A stretch of 64,000 bases of DNA from G965233625 sp965233625. GTDB lineage: Bacteria; Planctomycetota; Planctomycetia; Pirellulales; Pirellulaceae. Of this stretch, positions 1-8,300 are shown piece after piece (the stretch's first letter is position 1; every line of letters starts with the position of its first letter). A program made the translations under genes and the position numbers. The stretch is from positions 806,001-870,000 of the forward strand of contig OZ247499.1 of assembly GCA_965233625.1 (NCBI GenBank), given 5' to 3'. The notes below the pieces were generated by a model. That model ran no database searches and was not told the origin of the DNA. It was given only the letters and a program-made list of their open reading frames with translations.

Positions 1-288
1 GGACTGCATGAAGCGGTGAAAGTTCTGCAGCACGAGAACCGCCGTTCCATCCGGCGTGGCCATCGCGTTCACGGCGCGGATTGCAGCTAGAGGATCGCCG
101 CCTGAACCGGCCTCAGCCTGGCCAGGGACGTTCAACCCAGCGTCGATGTCCCACGTGGCAAGGTGCCAATTTTCATTTCGACAAAGCTGGGCGATCTCCG
201 AGAGCGCATCCTGATGTTCAAACGACTCGATCCAGATGCCTGTGAAGCAGGCACGGATGTATTCCGCAAGGTTTTCTTTCAGTGTCAT
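1..288 (-). CDS. AAA+ ATPase, Ycf46-like, N-terminal part (runs off window)
   Basis: The minus strand is open from an ATG at 288 to the window edge (96 codons, no stop). The start is preceded by AGGTGAG at good spacing. The visible residues (starting MTLKENLAEYIRACFTGIWI, later DPLAAIRAVNAMA and VLVLQNFHRF) look like the N-terminal, pre-Walker domain of Ycf46-type AAA+ ATPases, where a degenerate RecA-like segment ending in a LxxFH motif precedes the AAA module. The Walker motifs would lie outside the window, so the ATPase call rests on this N-terminal pattern and on the DUF2997 and DUF1257 (Ycf35) neighbours on the same strand. Precise role unknown. Confidence 0.6.
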   Translation of the reverse strand, partial: MTLKENLAEYIRACFTGIWIESFEHQDALSEIAQLCRNENWHLATWDIDAGLNVPGQAEAGSGGDPLAAIRAVNAMATPDGTAVLVLQNFHRFMQS

Positions 289-663
289 ACGGTAACTCAC
301 CTGTTATTAGACTTGGATGTGTAATTGCACTTAGGAAGCCGGGACATGTGGACACCGGGAATTCGCTCAGGAAAGCCAGAATGGCCCATACAGCAACGCA
401 TCAGCTACTTCGACAGGGATGGGCACGGCATGGGGCCTAAAGACCGCCCCTGGGCTTATCAAGGAGTTTCTGGGGCAGATTATCGGTTTCCCTTAGACAG
501 GAAGCCTCTCTGGCTGTAATTTGACGGAAAACGCGTACTCCCACAGAGGTGCGTTTTTTCCGTCAAAAATCGCTCCCAGGACATCCGGCAGCCGGGTAGC
601 AACACCACCCCGCTGCGATGCAAATATTGTTCTAAAAAGTACTTTTGAAGTGCAGGCGACCGG
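289..663. other. Intergenic gap, no convincing gene
   Basis: A 64-codon open frame at 325-519 on the plus strand reads like protein in places (for example SGKPEWPIQQRISYFDRDGH). I recognise no family, and it has no clear ribosome site and runs against the flanking genes, so I do not call it a gene. The only other structure is the inverted repeat listed separately. Confidence 0.4.
521..566. repeat. Inverted repeat / stem-loop
   Basis: TTGACGGAAAACGC (521-534) and GCGTTTTTTCCGTCAA (551-566) are complementary over about 14 bp apart from two extra T, around a 16-base loop. It lies between the DUF2997 gene and the downstream ATPase gene of the same minus-strand group. It has no good U-run after the stem on the minus strand, so an attenuator or processing site is as likely as a terminator. 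Confidence 0.55.
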
Positions 664-858
664 TTAGTTGCTTTGCTGTTGCGACTGCTGATGACCGGCC
701 TGCTGATGGAACTCGGCAGTAAGCTGCTCGCTCTTCCTTTGCCCAAGCGCCTCTTCGATAAACTTACTAGCCTTACGGCACGCCTCACCAGCGAAGCCCT
801 TGGTTTCAACGTGGGTCTCGCCGGCGGGCGACACGATGATTTCAATGATCTTGCTCAT
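664..858 (-). CDS. DUF2997 small protein
   Basis: A 64-residue protein beginning MSKIIEIIVSPAGETHVETK. The IIVSP.GET.VETKGF.G..CR.AS.F.EEALG pattern is the DUF2997 signature, and the length is typical. The C-terminus is a Gln/His-rich tail. Its ATG overlaps the stop codon of the DUF1257 gene (ATGA), so the two are translationally coupled. DUF2997, DUF1257 and Ycf46-like ATPases recur together in cyanobacteria and other bacteria. No biochemical function is established that I know of. Confidence 0.8.
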   Translation of the reverse strand: MSKIIEIIVSPAGETHVETKGFAGEACRKASKFIEEALGQRKSEQLTAEFHQQAGHQQSQQQSN

Positions 859-1223
859 GCGGCACCTCCGACGTTGATGGTGAGTTTAACGCTGCCATCG
901 TCAAGCTTCTGTTCCGTAATCGTGTGGCCCTTCCTGTGCGACTCGATGCGGGCTTTCTCAACCGCGTACCGCTGCATGAATTCGTTCAGGCGTTCCTGCA
1001 CGCCCCAACGGCCGTTGTAGTTGTCGTACCGCAACTGACCGTTGGCGGTGTCGCAGACGACCGGGTAACGCCACCCTTCAAGGTGCACACTCCAGCCAGT
1101 CGCCTGACTGCTAAAAAGCTGCACCTCGCCTTCCACCGGTGCGGGCAACTTCAGACGCTCACAGGCGGCGCGGATCGCCGCCACGTCACGGACTTCTGTT
1201 TGAATCTCAACTATGTGTGACAC
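855..1223 (-). CDS. DUF1257 / Ycf35 family protein
   Basis: A 122-residue protein, taken from a GTG at 1223 because an excellent AGGAGG lies 7 bases upstream and the product then begins (M)SHIVEIQTEVRDVAAI, as Ycf35/DUF1257 proteins do; a longer frame back to 1349 adds 42 residues without family resemblance. Further family features are WRYPVVCDTANGQLRYDNYNG in the middle and a C-terminal strand ending in KLTINVGG. Overlaps the DUF2997 start by 4 bases. Ycf35 is a conserved plastid/cyanobacterial protein of unresolved function. Confidence 0.82.
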   Translation of the reverse strand: MSHIVEIQTEVRDVAAIRAACERLKLPAPVEGEVQLFSSQATGWSVHLEGWRYPVVCDTANGQLRYDNYNGRWGVQERLNEFMQRYAVEKARIESHRKGHTITEQKLDDGSVKLTINVGGAA

Positions 1224-1577
1224 GTATGTACCCTCCTTTTTCAAATTTCGCTGAAACGGAATGTCCAGCAAGAAACGCAAAAACGCCCCGGAACAACCCG
1301 CACATGGGCCGCTCCGGGGCGCAATACGCCGCTGGGATTGCAGTTCCAACGGCTAAGGCGATCGCCTTCAAGTAACTTGACGCGTTTGTGGCTGATATTT
1401 AGCTATCAGGGCGTGTTCGCGCTGTCACGTCTTGCGTGACCAGACTTGTCGCCCCTGCCGGTAAAGATTTACCACCGCATGTCACTGCGGCGTGCTTGTA
1501 TCGACTACCTGAAGACTTTGATAGACTACCCATCAAATTCGTGTTCTCTGCACACTTCGGGCAACGAGTCTGTACAG
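1224..1577. promoter_or_regulatory. Divergent upstream region between the Ycf group and the defence island
   Basis: No gene seen. A possible plus-strand promoter is TTGACG at 1377-1382 followed after 17 bases by TAGCTA at 1400-1405. Two short hairpins follow: CTGATA..TATCAG (1392-1409) and GTCACG-TCTTG-CGTGAC (about 1424-1440). These could be operator elements for the broken HTH gene or for drmD. The assignment is by eye and weak. Confidence 0.25.
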
Positions 1578-1755
1578 ATGCAAAAGCTGAATGAGTACGC
1601 GCTGACTGCGGAAGCTGCGGAGATTCTGGGGGTGTCGCATAACACGCTGCGAACCTGGGTAGCGGACGGGAAGATTCCCGTTCACCGCAACCCGGCTAAC
1701 GGGTACCTTTCGTAAGACAAACCTAGCGATGTTTAATTCCTTACTCGCAGAGTAA
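1578..1755 (+). pseudogene. Excisionase/MerR-type HTH gene, frameshifted near its 3' end
   Basis: From the ATG at 1578 the product reads MQKLNEYALTAEAAEILGVS, then HNTLRTWVADGKIPVHRNPA and NGYLS before a TAA at 1713-1715. This is the winged-helix DNA-binding domain of excisionase/MerR-type regulators, in which NPANGY is normally followed by R-L-F. The +1 reading frame from 1708 continues exactly as expected: FRKTNLAMFNSLLAE then a TAA at 1753-1755. A net change of a few bases near 1706-1708 has therefore separated the last 15 codons. The recognition helix is intact, so a truncated protein might still bind DNA. Genes of this type often precede restriction and DISARM loci in planctomycetes as I recall, so loss may deregulate the island. 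A sequencing error cannot be excluded. Confidence 0.65.
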
Positions 1756-1822
1756 ATGGTCCAAGTAAATTCAGCAGAGTCTGTTGCCATTACGAATGGT
1801 CAACGAGCGAAGAGCGATTTTT

Positions 1823-4800
1823 ATGAACGCAGCGACAACGACTCTAACTGTTCCCGAGCAAGGGCAATTAGTTCAAGTTCGATCCCGGCAGTGGGTTGTC
1901 AACGACGTAAGGCCTAGCAGCCTGCCGGGAAACTTATTGAAGCCTGAGTTTGAAGGTCCACAAAACTTGTTGACGCTATCTTCCGTTGAGGACGACGGTC
2001 TTCGCGAAGAGCTTCAAGTTGTCTGGGAGATTGAACCTGGGGCGCGTGTCATTGAGAAGGTCGCTCTGCCGGAGCCGGCGGGGCTTGATGCGCCAGGCAA
2101 GCTTGATGCTTTTCTCGATGCTGTCCGTTGGGGAGCGGCTTCAACAGCCGACTTGAAGAATATTCAGTCTCCGTTCCGTAGCGGAATTGAGATTGAAGAT
2201 TACCAGCTCGATCCCGTGGTGCGTGCGATTCAGATGCCAAGGGTGAACCTGCTGATTGCAGATGACGTCGGCCTCGGCAAGACGATCGAAGCGGGGATGG
2301 TCGCTCTGGAGCTGATTATTCGCCATAGAGCTAGAAAGATTCTGATCGTTGTGCCGTCGTCTTTGCAGATTCAGTGGCGTGATCAGATGCGGGATAAGTT
2401 TGGGCTCGATTTTCGCATCGTGGATTCCAGCCTCATGCGGGAACTTCGCCGTCAGCGGGGCATCCATGCAAACCCCTGGAGTCATTTTCCACGGCTAATT
2501 ACGAGCGTTGACTTCCTAAAGCGCGAGCGTCCACTGCGTCTGTTCCGGGAAACGCTGCCGGCGGCTGGCGAGCCAATTTACCCCCGCAAATATGACCTCC
2601 TGATCTGCGACGAGGCTCATAACTGCGCGCCATCGGGTCGAGGCAAGTACGCCACCGACTCCCTACGCACGCAGGCGCTCCGGGAACTCACGCCGCACTT
2701 CGAGCATAAGCTGTTCCTGACAGCCACTCCGCACAATGGTTACCGCGAAAGTTTCAGCGCTCTACTGGAACTGCTCGATAACCAGCGATTTTCCCGCGGC
2801 ACAGACCCCGACCGTAAACAGCTGGAAGCCATAATGGTCCGGCGTCTGAAAACCGATCCATCCTTCGCTAAAAAGTGGGACGGATCGCCACGTTTCCCGC
2901 CGCGTGTTCTGGAACCCATCGAGGTGCCGTACACCGATGAGGAGCGTGAAGTTCACAAGGCGCTGCGGGAGTATACGAAGCTCCGGGCCGGTCGTGCTGC
3001 TGATAATACGGAGCGATTCGCTACTGAGTTTGTATTGAAGACGCTAAAGAAGCGTTTGTTCTCCAGCCCAGCTGCTTTCCACACAACGCTTCAACGGCAC
3101 GAGGATTCTCTGCGCACGGCGAGAAAAAAGGCGGTTGCTAAGCCGTCGATGGGCGTTTTGCAACGCGAGTTCGACCGCGTTGAAGAAGAATACGCTGACG
3201 ATTCCGAGTACGACGAAGCAACTGTCGACGCACTCGATTCGGCCACCAGGTTGTTCGCCGAACCGACAGAGCAGGAAGCTGCATTACTTAAACAGATGAA
3301 CAAGTGGGCGGTACGCGCCCGCGCTCAGCAGGACTCGAAAACAAAGCAGTTAATCAAGTGGCTTCACGACAACATCAAGCCGGGCGGTAAATGGTCGGAA
3401 GAGCGTGTGATTATCTTCACCGAGTACCGCGCTACTCAGATTTGGCTTCAAGAGATTCTCGCCACAGAAGGCTTCGCAGATGACGACCGCTTGATGACCA
3501 TCTATGGAGGAATGGACGGCGAGCTGCGTGAGAGTGTGAAAGCAGCCTTTCAAACTGCCCCTGACAGGAGCCCTGTCCGGCTGCTGTTGGCAACCGACGC
3601 TGCATCAGAAGGTCTCGACTTCCAGAACTTCTGCTCCAGGCTGATTCACTACGAGATTCCCTGGAACCCCAACCGCATGGAGCAAAGGAACGGCCGGGTG
3701 GATCGCCACGGTCAGAAAGCCGATAAGGTGCTTGTTTACCACTTTGTCGGCGACGGATACAAGCAGCGGGCGAGCGGGCAGTTCAGCGGTGCTTCCGATA
3801 TGGAGGCCGACCTGGAATTCCTGATGCGTGTTGCTCAGAAGATCGAAACAATCCGGGAAGACCTTGGCAATGTCGGCCCGGTCATCGCCCAACAGGTGGA
3901 AGAGGCAATGCTTGGCCGCCGCACTACGCTGCACACCGGCGACGCCGAACGCGATAGCCAGCCGATCCGTAAGATGCTCCGCTTCGAGCGCGACTTACAC
4001 AAGCAAGTGCAGGCGCTGATGGAGCAGTATCGGGAGACACGTCGCGAACTAAAACTGTCGCCAGGTAATATTGCCACCGTTGTAGCTGTCGCCCTTCAAC
4101 TTGCCGGGCAGCCTGCGTTAATCCCTGTCACTACGGAAGATGGTAAACCGTGCTTCCAGTTGCCACCGTTTCGCGGAAGTTGGGCCGCCTGCACTGAAGG
4201 TCTGGAACACCCGCACACCAAAGAGATTCGGCCTGTTACTTTCGACGAGTCAGTTAGTAAAGGCCGCGACGACGTTGTGCTAATTCACTTGAATCACCGC
4301 CTGCCACAGATGTGCCTGCGGTTACTGCGTGCAGAGGTCTGGGCAGAGAAAGAACGGTCGAAGCTGCACCGGGTTACAGCCCGCGTTGTACCAGACGACA
4401 TAATCGACACGCCCGCGTTAATTGCCCATGCGAGGCTGGTTGTCATTGGCGGCGATAGCCACCGGCTGCATGAAGAGGTGATTGCTGCCGGCGGGTTGAT
4501 TAAACAGGGTAAGTGGGGCGGTCGTCTGAACGTCGGGCAGACGGAAACGACTTTAGCTGCCGGCACAGATACGATGCCCTCTGATTCCGTGAACCTTAAA
4601 CTTCTCGAACTCTATCCGTCGCTAACAAACTCCCTTGCCTCAGCGCTCGAAGCACGTATGAAAGACCGTGTCAGCGGTCTCGAAAAACGCCTGAAGGAAA
4701 GGGCGGAAAAAGAGGCCAGCGACATCAAAGCGATTCTGACAGAGCTGAAGAAGGCTATCGAAGCAGAGCTAGACGAATCCGATTACCAGCAGCTTGAGCT

Positions 4801-4981
4801 GTTCAGCGACCCGGAAAAAGAACAGCTAGAACGCAACAAGAACGCGATGCGAGCCAGGAAAAACGAGATTCCAGACGAAATCAAACGCGAAACCGCGGCA
4901 ATCAAATCGAGGTTTGCGAATCCACAAGCGAGAATGTTCCCGGTGGCGGTTACATTTCTGGTGCCAGAGAAACTTAGTTAG
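1823..4981 (+). CDS. drmD: DISARM protein DrmD, SNF2-like helicase
   Basis: A protein of about 1052 residues. SNF2/SF2 helicase motifs are visible: Walker A DDVGLGKTIEAGM (about residue 147), DEAH at about 263 (CDEAHNCAP), motif III LTATPHNGYRE, and C-terminal lobe motifs ATDAASEGLDFQNFC and IPWNPNRMEQRNGRVDRHGQ (about 600-625). The N-terminal VPEQGQLVQVRSRQWVV stretch matches the conserved start of DrmD proteins. A Lys/Glu-rich coiled-coil follows near 950-1020. In DISARM, drmD and drmMI define class 1 systems. I prefer the ATG at 1823; 1784 and 1796 are in-frame alternatives and none has a strong ribosome site. It leads a plus-strand run into the small gene at 4994 (12-base gap). Confidence 0.9.
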   Translation: MNAATTTLTVPEQGQLVQVRSRQWVVNDVRPSSLPGNLLKPEFEGPQNLLTLSSVEDDGLREELQVVWEIEPGARVIEKVALPEPAGLDAPGKLDAFLDAVRWGAASTADLKNIQSPFRSGIEIEDYQLDPVVRAIQMPRVNLLIADDVGLGKTIEAGMVALELIIRHRARKILIVVPSSLQIQWRDQMRDKFGLDFRIVDSSLMRELRRQRGIHANPWSHFPRLITSVDFLKRERPLRLFRETLPAAGEPIYPRKYDLLICDEAHNCAPSGRGKYATDSLRTQALRELTPHFEHKLFLTATPHNGYRESFSALLELLDNQRFSRGTDPDRKQLEAIMVRRLKTDPSFAKKWDGSPRFPPRVLEPIEVPYTDEEREVHKALREYTKLRAGRAADNTERFATEFVLKTLKKRLFSSPAAFHTTLQRHEDSLRTARKKAVAKPSMGVLQREFDRVEEEYADDSEYDEATVDALDSATRLFAEPTEQEAALLKQMNKWAVRARAQQDSKTKQLIKWLHDNIKPGGKWSEERVIIFTEYRATQIWLQEILATEGFADDDRLMTIYGGMDGELRESVKAAFQTAPDRSPVRLLLATDAASEGLDFQNFCSRLIHYEIPWNPNRMEQRNGRVDRHGQKADKVLVYHFVGDGYKQRASGQFSGASDMEADLEFLMRVAQKIETIREDLGNVGPVIAQQVEEAMLGRRTTLHTGDAERDSQPIRKMLRFERDLHKQVQALMEQYRETRRELKLSPGNIATVVAVALQLAGQPALIPVTTEDGKPCFQLPPFRGSWAACTEGLEHPHTKEIRPVTFDESVSKGRDDVVLIHLNHRLPQMCLRLLRAEVWAEKERSKLHRVTARVVPDDIIDTPALIAHARLVVIGGDSHRLHEEVIAAGGLIKQGKWGGRLNVGQTETTLAAGTDTMPSDSVNLKLLELYPSLTNSLASALEARMKDRVSGLEKRLKERAEKEASDIKAILTELKKAIEAELDESDYQQLELFSDPEKEQLERNKNAMRARKNEIPDEIKRETAAIKSRFANPQARMFPVAVTFLVPEKLS

Positions 4982-4993
4982 TAAGGAACGAAC

Positions 4994-5308
4994 GTGCGAT
5001 ATCAGGGAAAGTCATTTGAATGTTCGGAAGATACCGTGATTAGCGAAGCCATAGTTACATCAAACAGGCTCGCAATTGACTATCTATACGAGAATTCGGA
5101 TTACCATTTACAGGCTAAATCCCTCGACGGTTTGACATATCACGGAACTTACGGTGATCCTTCGAGAGTTGGCGCTGAGAATCTGGGAAGTGTGCAACTT
5201 ACCCGCTATGACAACGCGGAGGGTGATGTCGTTTTATACGGAGAATACTACGAATCTGATTCTGGCAGCCAAGGTTCGTGGTTGTTGATGCTGAAAGCAG
5301 AAAAGTAA
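4994..5308 (+). CDS. Small unknown protein between drmD and drmMI
   Basis: A 104-residue protein starting at GTG 4994, with AAGGA 6 bases upstream. It lies in a 12-base gap after drmD and ends 2 bases before the drmMI start, so it is an operon member. It is beta-rich by eye (SVQLTRYDNAEG, DVVLYGEYYESDSGSQGSWL), with no membrane segment or Cys cluster. I recognise no family. Position suggests a DISARM accessory subunit or a modifier of DrmMI, but that is inference only. Confidence 0.75.
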   Translation: MRYQGKSFECSEDTVISEAIVTSNRLAIDYLYENSDYHLQAKSLDGLTYHGTYGDPSRVGAENLGSVQLTRYDNAEGDVVLYGEYYESDSGSQGSWLLMLKAEK

Positions 5309-5310
5309 GC

Positions 5311-8300
5311 ATGTCTATCGCACGTCATCATGCTGAATGGCTTTCGCTCGTGCCTGTCTCGGGGCCGTTTCTTAGTCTGCCGGTGTTAATGCAGGCGTTT
5401 CCGCAGGGGCTCGATGCGCATGATGCGGAGCATGCGCGGTTGTTGCGGCGGGGTTTTGAAGAGTGGGGCGAGAGTCAGCAGCGTTCCGTCGATCCCGCAG
5501 TTCACGATGCGTGGATCAAGTTTGTTCTTACGAACACACTGGAGTTCGATGCCGGTTTGCTGCTGGAAGGACAGGCGATTCCGCAGACGTTGCATGTAGA
5601 AATGGCGGAGCATGGCGAACTGCTCAAACCAGATATTGTGCTGAACGATCCAGCGACGAAGAAACCCCGCTTGCTGGTGAGGAAGTACCCTCGCACACAA
5701 CCGTTAACAGGGTATGTGGCCGGCTCGCGGTGGAAGGCGTCGCCGGAAACACGGATGGCTGACCTGCTTCATGGTACAGGTGTGCGATTAGGGCTGGTGA
5801 CCAACGGCGAACACTGGATGCTGGTCGATGCTCCTAAAGGCGAAACCACCGGCTGCGCTTCCTGGTACGCGTCGTTGTGGCGGGAAGAGAAGATTACGCT
5901 GCAAGCCTTCCGTTCGCTGCTTTCGATGCAGCGGTTCTTTGGCGTGCCAGATGATCAGACGATCGAGGCGCTGCTGACGCAGAGTGCGTCGAACCAGCAG
6001 GAAGTCACCGACCAGCTTGGCGCGCAGGTATTGCGGGCAGTCGAAGTGCTGATTCAGTCGCTCGATAAAGCCGACCAGGATCACGGGCGGCAACTGCTGG
6101 AAGGCGTTACCGAGGCAGTCCTCTACGAGTCGGCGTTGAATGTAATGATGCGGCTGGTGTTTCTGTTTTGCGCGGAAGAACGCGAGCTGATTCCCACCAA
6201 ACCGTTTCCTGTGTACGAACAAAACTACTCGGTGTCGACCATTTCCAGCCAGTTGCGGGAGATCGCCGATCAGCATGGCGAAGAACTACTTGAACGCCGT
6301 TACGACGCCTGGCCGCGGGTGCTGGCATCGTTCCGGGCGGTATACGGCGGGCTCGCTCATAACGATGTTCACATGCCTGCTTACGGTGGCCGCCTGTTCG
6401 ACCCGGATCGCTTTCCATTTCTCGAAGGCCGCCAACGGAATTCAACGTGGACCGGTACACCCGCCTCACCGTTGCCCGTCAACAACCGGACGGTGCTGCA
6501 CCTGCTCGAAGCGTTGCAGTTGTTGCAGGTGAAGCTGCCAGGCCGCGGACCGGTCGAAGCGCGGCGGATCAGCTTCCAGGCTCTAAACATCGAACAGATT
6601 GGCCACGTCTATGAAGGTCTGCTCGACCATACCGCCAAGCGCGCGACTGAGCCGGTGCTGGGGCTGATCGGGAAGAAAGAGCCGGAAGTCGCCGTGAATC
6701 AACTGGTCGAGCAGCGCAGCAAAGGCGATGAAGAACTCTTCAAGCTGCTAAAGGACCAGACCGGCAGCAGCCGGAAGTGGGCGAATTACTTAGATAACGA
6801 ACTCAGCGACCGCGACACCGTGCGGCTGCGCACCGCCTGCGCAAACGACGAAACTCTGTTCCAGCAGGTAATGCCCTTCGCCGGCCTGCTTCGCAACGAT
6901 TCGTTCGGCTACCCCGTGGTCATTCCCAAGGGCAGCATTTACGTCACCGCTGGGACCGACCGGCGGAGCAGCGGCACGCACTACACGCCGCGCAGTTTGA
7001 CCATTCCCATTGTGCAGTACACGCTGGAGCCGCTGGTCTACGTAGGCCCGGCCGAAGGGAAGCAAAAAGCTGAGTGGCAGTTGAAGCCAGCCGCGGAGCT
7101 GCTTGATCTGAAGATATGCGATATGGCGTGCGGTTCCGGTGCGTTTTTAGTGCAGGCGGCTCGTTATATGGCAGATCGGCTGATGGAAGCGTGGGACATC
7201 GCGCTGGAGCAACACCCCGGCGTGCCGGGCATCACTCCCGAAGGGAAGCCAGCCACCGGCGCAAGGGGCGAGTCGCTCATTCCCGCCGACCCTGCCGAGC
7301 GCACTACGTACGCCATGCGGATCGTCGCGCAGCGGTGTTTATACGGCGTCGACATCAACCCGCTGGCCGTCGAAATGGCCAAGCTTTCGCTGTGGCTGCT
7401 GACCCTCGCCAAAGACAAACCGTTCGAATTCCTCGACCACGCCATCCGCTGCGGCGACTCGCTCGTCGGCCTGCACAACATCAACCAGCTCCGCCACTTC
7501 AGTCTCAAACCCGACGCCGACGACGCCGTGCTGTTCGCCGGTCCGCTCGACAACGCCATCGACGAAGCCATAGCGCTCCGCCTCAAGCTCGAAGACATGC
7601 CCTCGAACACCGTCGAAGACGTCGAAGCCCAGGAGCAACTGCTACAAGAAGCCCACGACAAAATCGCCCGCCTGCGTTGTGCGGCGGATATGCTGGTTTC
7701 AGCGGAGTTTTTGGGAAAGAACGAGACAGACAAACAAGAGAGAATACGCCACGCTGCTGTTGTTTCAGGACACTATATTGAGAATGGCCCAACGAAAGAG
7801 TTTGAAACGAAGGCATCAAAGGATTGTCCGGTTCCACGCATGTTTCACTGGCCACTTGAGTTTCCAGAGGTAATTCGCTCGCGAGGGGGATTCGATGCCA
7901 TTGTTGGAAACCCACCTTTTCTCGGCGGCATCCGCATCAGCGGGACGCTTGGAAACGACTATTTGCATTTGCTCCAGATCTGGGGCAAGGGTAACCGCGC
8001 CGACTTGTGCGCCTATTTTCTCTATCGTTCGTATACTCTTCTAGCAGGGGGAGCAAGTTTTGGATTAATTGGCACAAACACTATTTCTCAAGGAGACACT
8101 CGCGAGTTTGGGCTTGATCGAATTGTTGCTGAAGGTGGCACTATCCACCGGGCGTCATCATCTCGAAGATGGCCAGGTGCTGCCAGTCTGCAAATTGCAG
8201 AAGTTTGGGTTTCAAAAGCTGAGTGGCGGGGAATTCGGATACTTGACGAACATAATGTAGACGGAATCACATCATACTTTGAGGAGGATTACGGATTCGG

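Noticed and set aside
325..519. Small gene upstream of the Ycf group
   Set aside because: Protein-like in parts but without a ribosome site, family or conserved context; mentioned only in the gap entry.
7116..7781. Long frame in another phase of drmMI (Arg-rich product)
   Set aside because: It is a high-GC shadow of the methyltransferase gene, with extreme Arg/Ala content.
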